The notes under the pieces: generated by a model
Seen by the model: the letters and a program-made list of their open reading frames with translations, nothing else
Told to the model about the DNA's origin: nothing
Databases searched by the model: none
Assembly: GCF_901709675.1 (NCBI RefSeq)
Contig: NC_051094.1
Coordinates: 8,488,501 to 8,552,500, forward strand
Source: Syngnathus acus
Taxonomy: Eukaryota; Chordata; Actinopteri; Syngnathiformes; Syngnathidae
Reading direction: 5' to 3'
Length of the DNA stretch: 64,000 nucleotides
Position numbers and translations under genes: made by a program
Shown: positions 62,301 to 64,000 of the stretch, one piece after another
How the letters are laid out: each line of letters opens with the position of its first letter
Numbering within the stretch: the first letter of the stretch is position 1

Positions 62301-64000
62301 TCGAAATTAGAAACGTTATTTTTACTTCCTGTGTTCAGTTGCTTTATTGACGGGCGTACTTTTGAAGGAAGGTGGGAAAACACCTTTTTGTGACGTGGTG
62401 CAAAAGCGTCAACAATGTGTTCTTTTCAATTATAAAACACAAATCAAATATTTCTTTTTTTTTGCATATGAAGATATATAATTTCAAATGTTTTCTACTC
62501 TGTCATTTTCATTTAGTTGAATGAGATAACTAAAATACTAAAACATCTCTCATGTTCACAGAAACTGCAAACCACAACGACGATAACAAACGTGACACTA
62601 TGATGAATATCTTTCTCACAATCCACTAATTTGATAAAACACAAGATTATTACTGTAATAAAATGCCAATATAAAGACTCACAGTCACAGTTGGCCACGC
62701 GCCTCACATTTTTATGAGTACTTCCAGGCAAACGATGAGGAAAACAATGCAAGGAATTCTCCCCCCCCCGGTTAATTTCACAATGGTCTTCCGGCACACC
62801 CGTCAATCATATGATGAAATTCAAAAAGAAAATGCATCTTCCCTATTTTGTGTCAAGAAAGGCAAACTTACGCTGAGTCTTCCTGAAGACCCGAGTGCTC
62901 ATGAACTTGAGAAAGCGGCTGGCATAGAAACCGGGCCGGTGCACTGACACGGAATCCTGAGGACAAAATACGTATAATGTAAATGTGTGTATATATATTT
63001 ATATGTGTGTGTGTGTGTGTGTGTGTGCACAAAGAAGAAAGAGGCTCTGTAGACTTACGCCATCATACACCAGAGCTTTCCATGAGTGTTCCAACTTCTT
63101 TATGAATCTACAGAGAGAAAGCACAAAACAGCTTGTTAGAAATATAAAAAAATATATATTTTCTTTAATGCGTCATCAAACCGTAGATGGTTGCCCCTTT
63201 GGCACCACTTACAATCGTTTATTATTTTTGCTACAGTACACCCCTGTTTGGGATGATGTAATTCACATTTAAGGGGCTGTCTCAAAAAATTAATTGGCTC
63301 TTCAGTATTTATCCCGCTGGACCTCACCTTAGCTCACCTCAACCAGCCAGCAACACTACAAGTGACATTTTTATATCCACAGACATCCTATGAGCTGAAG
63401 GTCTCACTCTCCATGATTGCATCATCGTCCTCCATCCAAAATATAACACAAAACAGTGTGTGTTGAGGGGGTAGCAAAAGATTTCAAAAGAGTTTGGTGG
63501 CTCCAGGTTATAATAAAATGAAATGTTCAGAGGGCACACATTTAAAAATGGAATGAGCGCCACCACAGGAGCTCAATTTGAAAATGACTCTTGTCAGAAA
63601 CGTCTTAATTTAACACTGTGTTTATTGTTGTGGTATTTTAATGGCAAAGAAGTTAAGAAGTTAGCTAGATCAGCCTATAAACTAGTAACCACGAAAATAA
63701 ACATACTCTTGGTAGCGTCAATCAAAAGTGAGCATAATTATTTCCACCGAGGAGGTTTGGTTTTAAACATTTGTTTTAGAACATCATAAAACATGGCTCT
63801 TTTATGGACCTCAGTAGATTCTACAGCTGTTGTGACTTGACAGTGAGGCGGCTTACGACCTGATTCTGGATTTTCATGCAGCGCAATATATTCCATAAAC
63901 ACTGTACCTATATGACTGCAGAATGTCTATGATGCCAAGGAAGATGAGCAGCTTGTCTTCTTTGTGTGTTTTGGCGGGGATGCCACCCATGCTGTTGACA
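59312..64000 (-). CDS. pip5k1b: Phosphatidylinositol 4-phosphate 5-kinase type 1 beta, 3' part (6 exons)
   Basis: Exons on the minus strand: 64000 (cut by the window edge)-63908, 63107-63059, 62956-62872, 62030-61869, 61311-61212, 59444-59312; phases agree throughout. Type I PIP kinases phosphorylate PI4P to PI(4,5)P2 at the plasma membrane. The first visible exon has the kinase-domain end MGGIPAK and [15 protein letters not shown]. It is followed by [16 protein letters not shown] and [19 protein letters not shown], containing the conserved activation-region DxVSVHRP. The remaining exons are the variable tail. [28 protein letters not shown] and STFTLED with terminal VLDVYL mark the beta paralogue rather than alpha or gamma. 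Here the frame adds Val-Ser before TAA, because GTCAGT follows VYL. The N-terminal part lies beyond 64000. Which teleost duplicate it is cannot be told. Confidence 0.88.
59898..60294 (-). mobile_element. Putative solo LTR (397 bp)
   Basis: On the minus strand the block starts TGTCACGACTCG and ends GATCCATGACA, so it has the TG...CA ends of an LTR with short inverted TGTCA/TGACA termini. The flanks are GATGG (59893-59897) and GACGG (60295-60299), a 4-of-5 match to a 5 bp target duplication. Inside, GTATTTAAGTCC is TATA-like. No coding sequence or internal retroelement region adjoins it, so it would be a recombined solo LTR. A terminal-inverted-repeat DNA element is the alternative. It lies in the pip5k1b intron before the last coding exon. 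Confidence 0.5.
63004..63028 (+). repeat. (GT)n microsatellite
   Basis: GT run in the pip5k1b intron between the exons at 63107-63059 and 62956-62872, about 31 bases from the former's donor. Confidence 0.9.

Noticed and set aside
57880-64000. hmgcr, expected next to cert1 from human gene order
   Set aside because: None of the exons match HMG-CoA reductase; all visible exons fit PIP5K1B.

Overview
The window is nuclear DNA from a bony fish, most likely a teleost. Protein-coding genes are split by GT-AG introns, intergenic DNA is AT-rich, CA/GT microsatellites are frequent, and there are short remnants of Tc1, hAT-like and other inverted-repeat transposons. Nothing points to a prokaryote, plasmid or virus, and I see no operon, CRISPR array or defence locus. 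Long single-exon ORFs are absent; genes were rebuilt exon by exon from splice sites, reading phase and remembered vertebrate protein sequences.

Layout, left to right: (1) 1-2.65 kb, no recognisable gene. (2) sv2c, minus strand, coding 16600 to 4994 in 12 exons (735 aa), with a probable non-coding first exon near 21.5 kb and a 3'UTR that may reach 2.65 kb. (3) poc5, plus strand, coding 26582-30314 in 13 coding exons (589 aa). (4) ankdd1b, minus strand, 35588 to 30850 in 15 exons (580 aa). (5) polk, minus strand, 41831 to 36204 in 14 exons, frame-consistent throughout except for one in-frame TAA in exon 12. (6) cert1, plus strand, 43266-56489 in 17 exons (622 aa, long GPBP-type form). (7) pip5k1b, minus strand, its last six coding exons, entering at 64000 and stopping at 59312.

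For sv2c, poc5, ankdd1b and cert1 the exon lengths sum to a multiple of three with every junction in phase, which is strong internal support. The five genes from sv2c to cert1 keep the order and relative orientation of human 5q13.3 as I recall it. Beyond cert1, where human has HMGCR, this genome has pip5k1b, so a rearrangement boundary lies near 57.9-58.0 kb.

The genes do not form one pathway. They are a synaptic-vesicle transporter-like protein, a centriole scaffold protein, an ankyrin/death-domain protein, a translesion DNA polymerase, a ceramide-transfer protein and a phosphoinositide kinase. One functional echo is that cert1 reads PI4P through its PH domain while pip5k1b consumes PI4P. 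polk and cert1 are divergent and share about 1.4 kb of promoter DNA. poc5/ankdd1b and cert1/pip5k1b are tail-to-tail pairs with very close or overlapping predicted 3' ends.

I did not find a new biological system. The items most worth a second look are the in-frame stop in polk between its catalytic half and its ubiquitin-binding fingers, two introns that appear to start with GC rather than GT, the synteny boundary, and a putative solo LTR in a pip5k1b intron.
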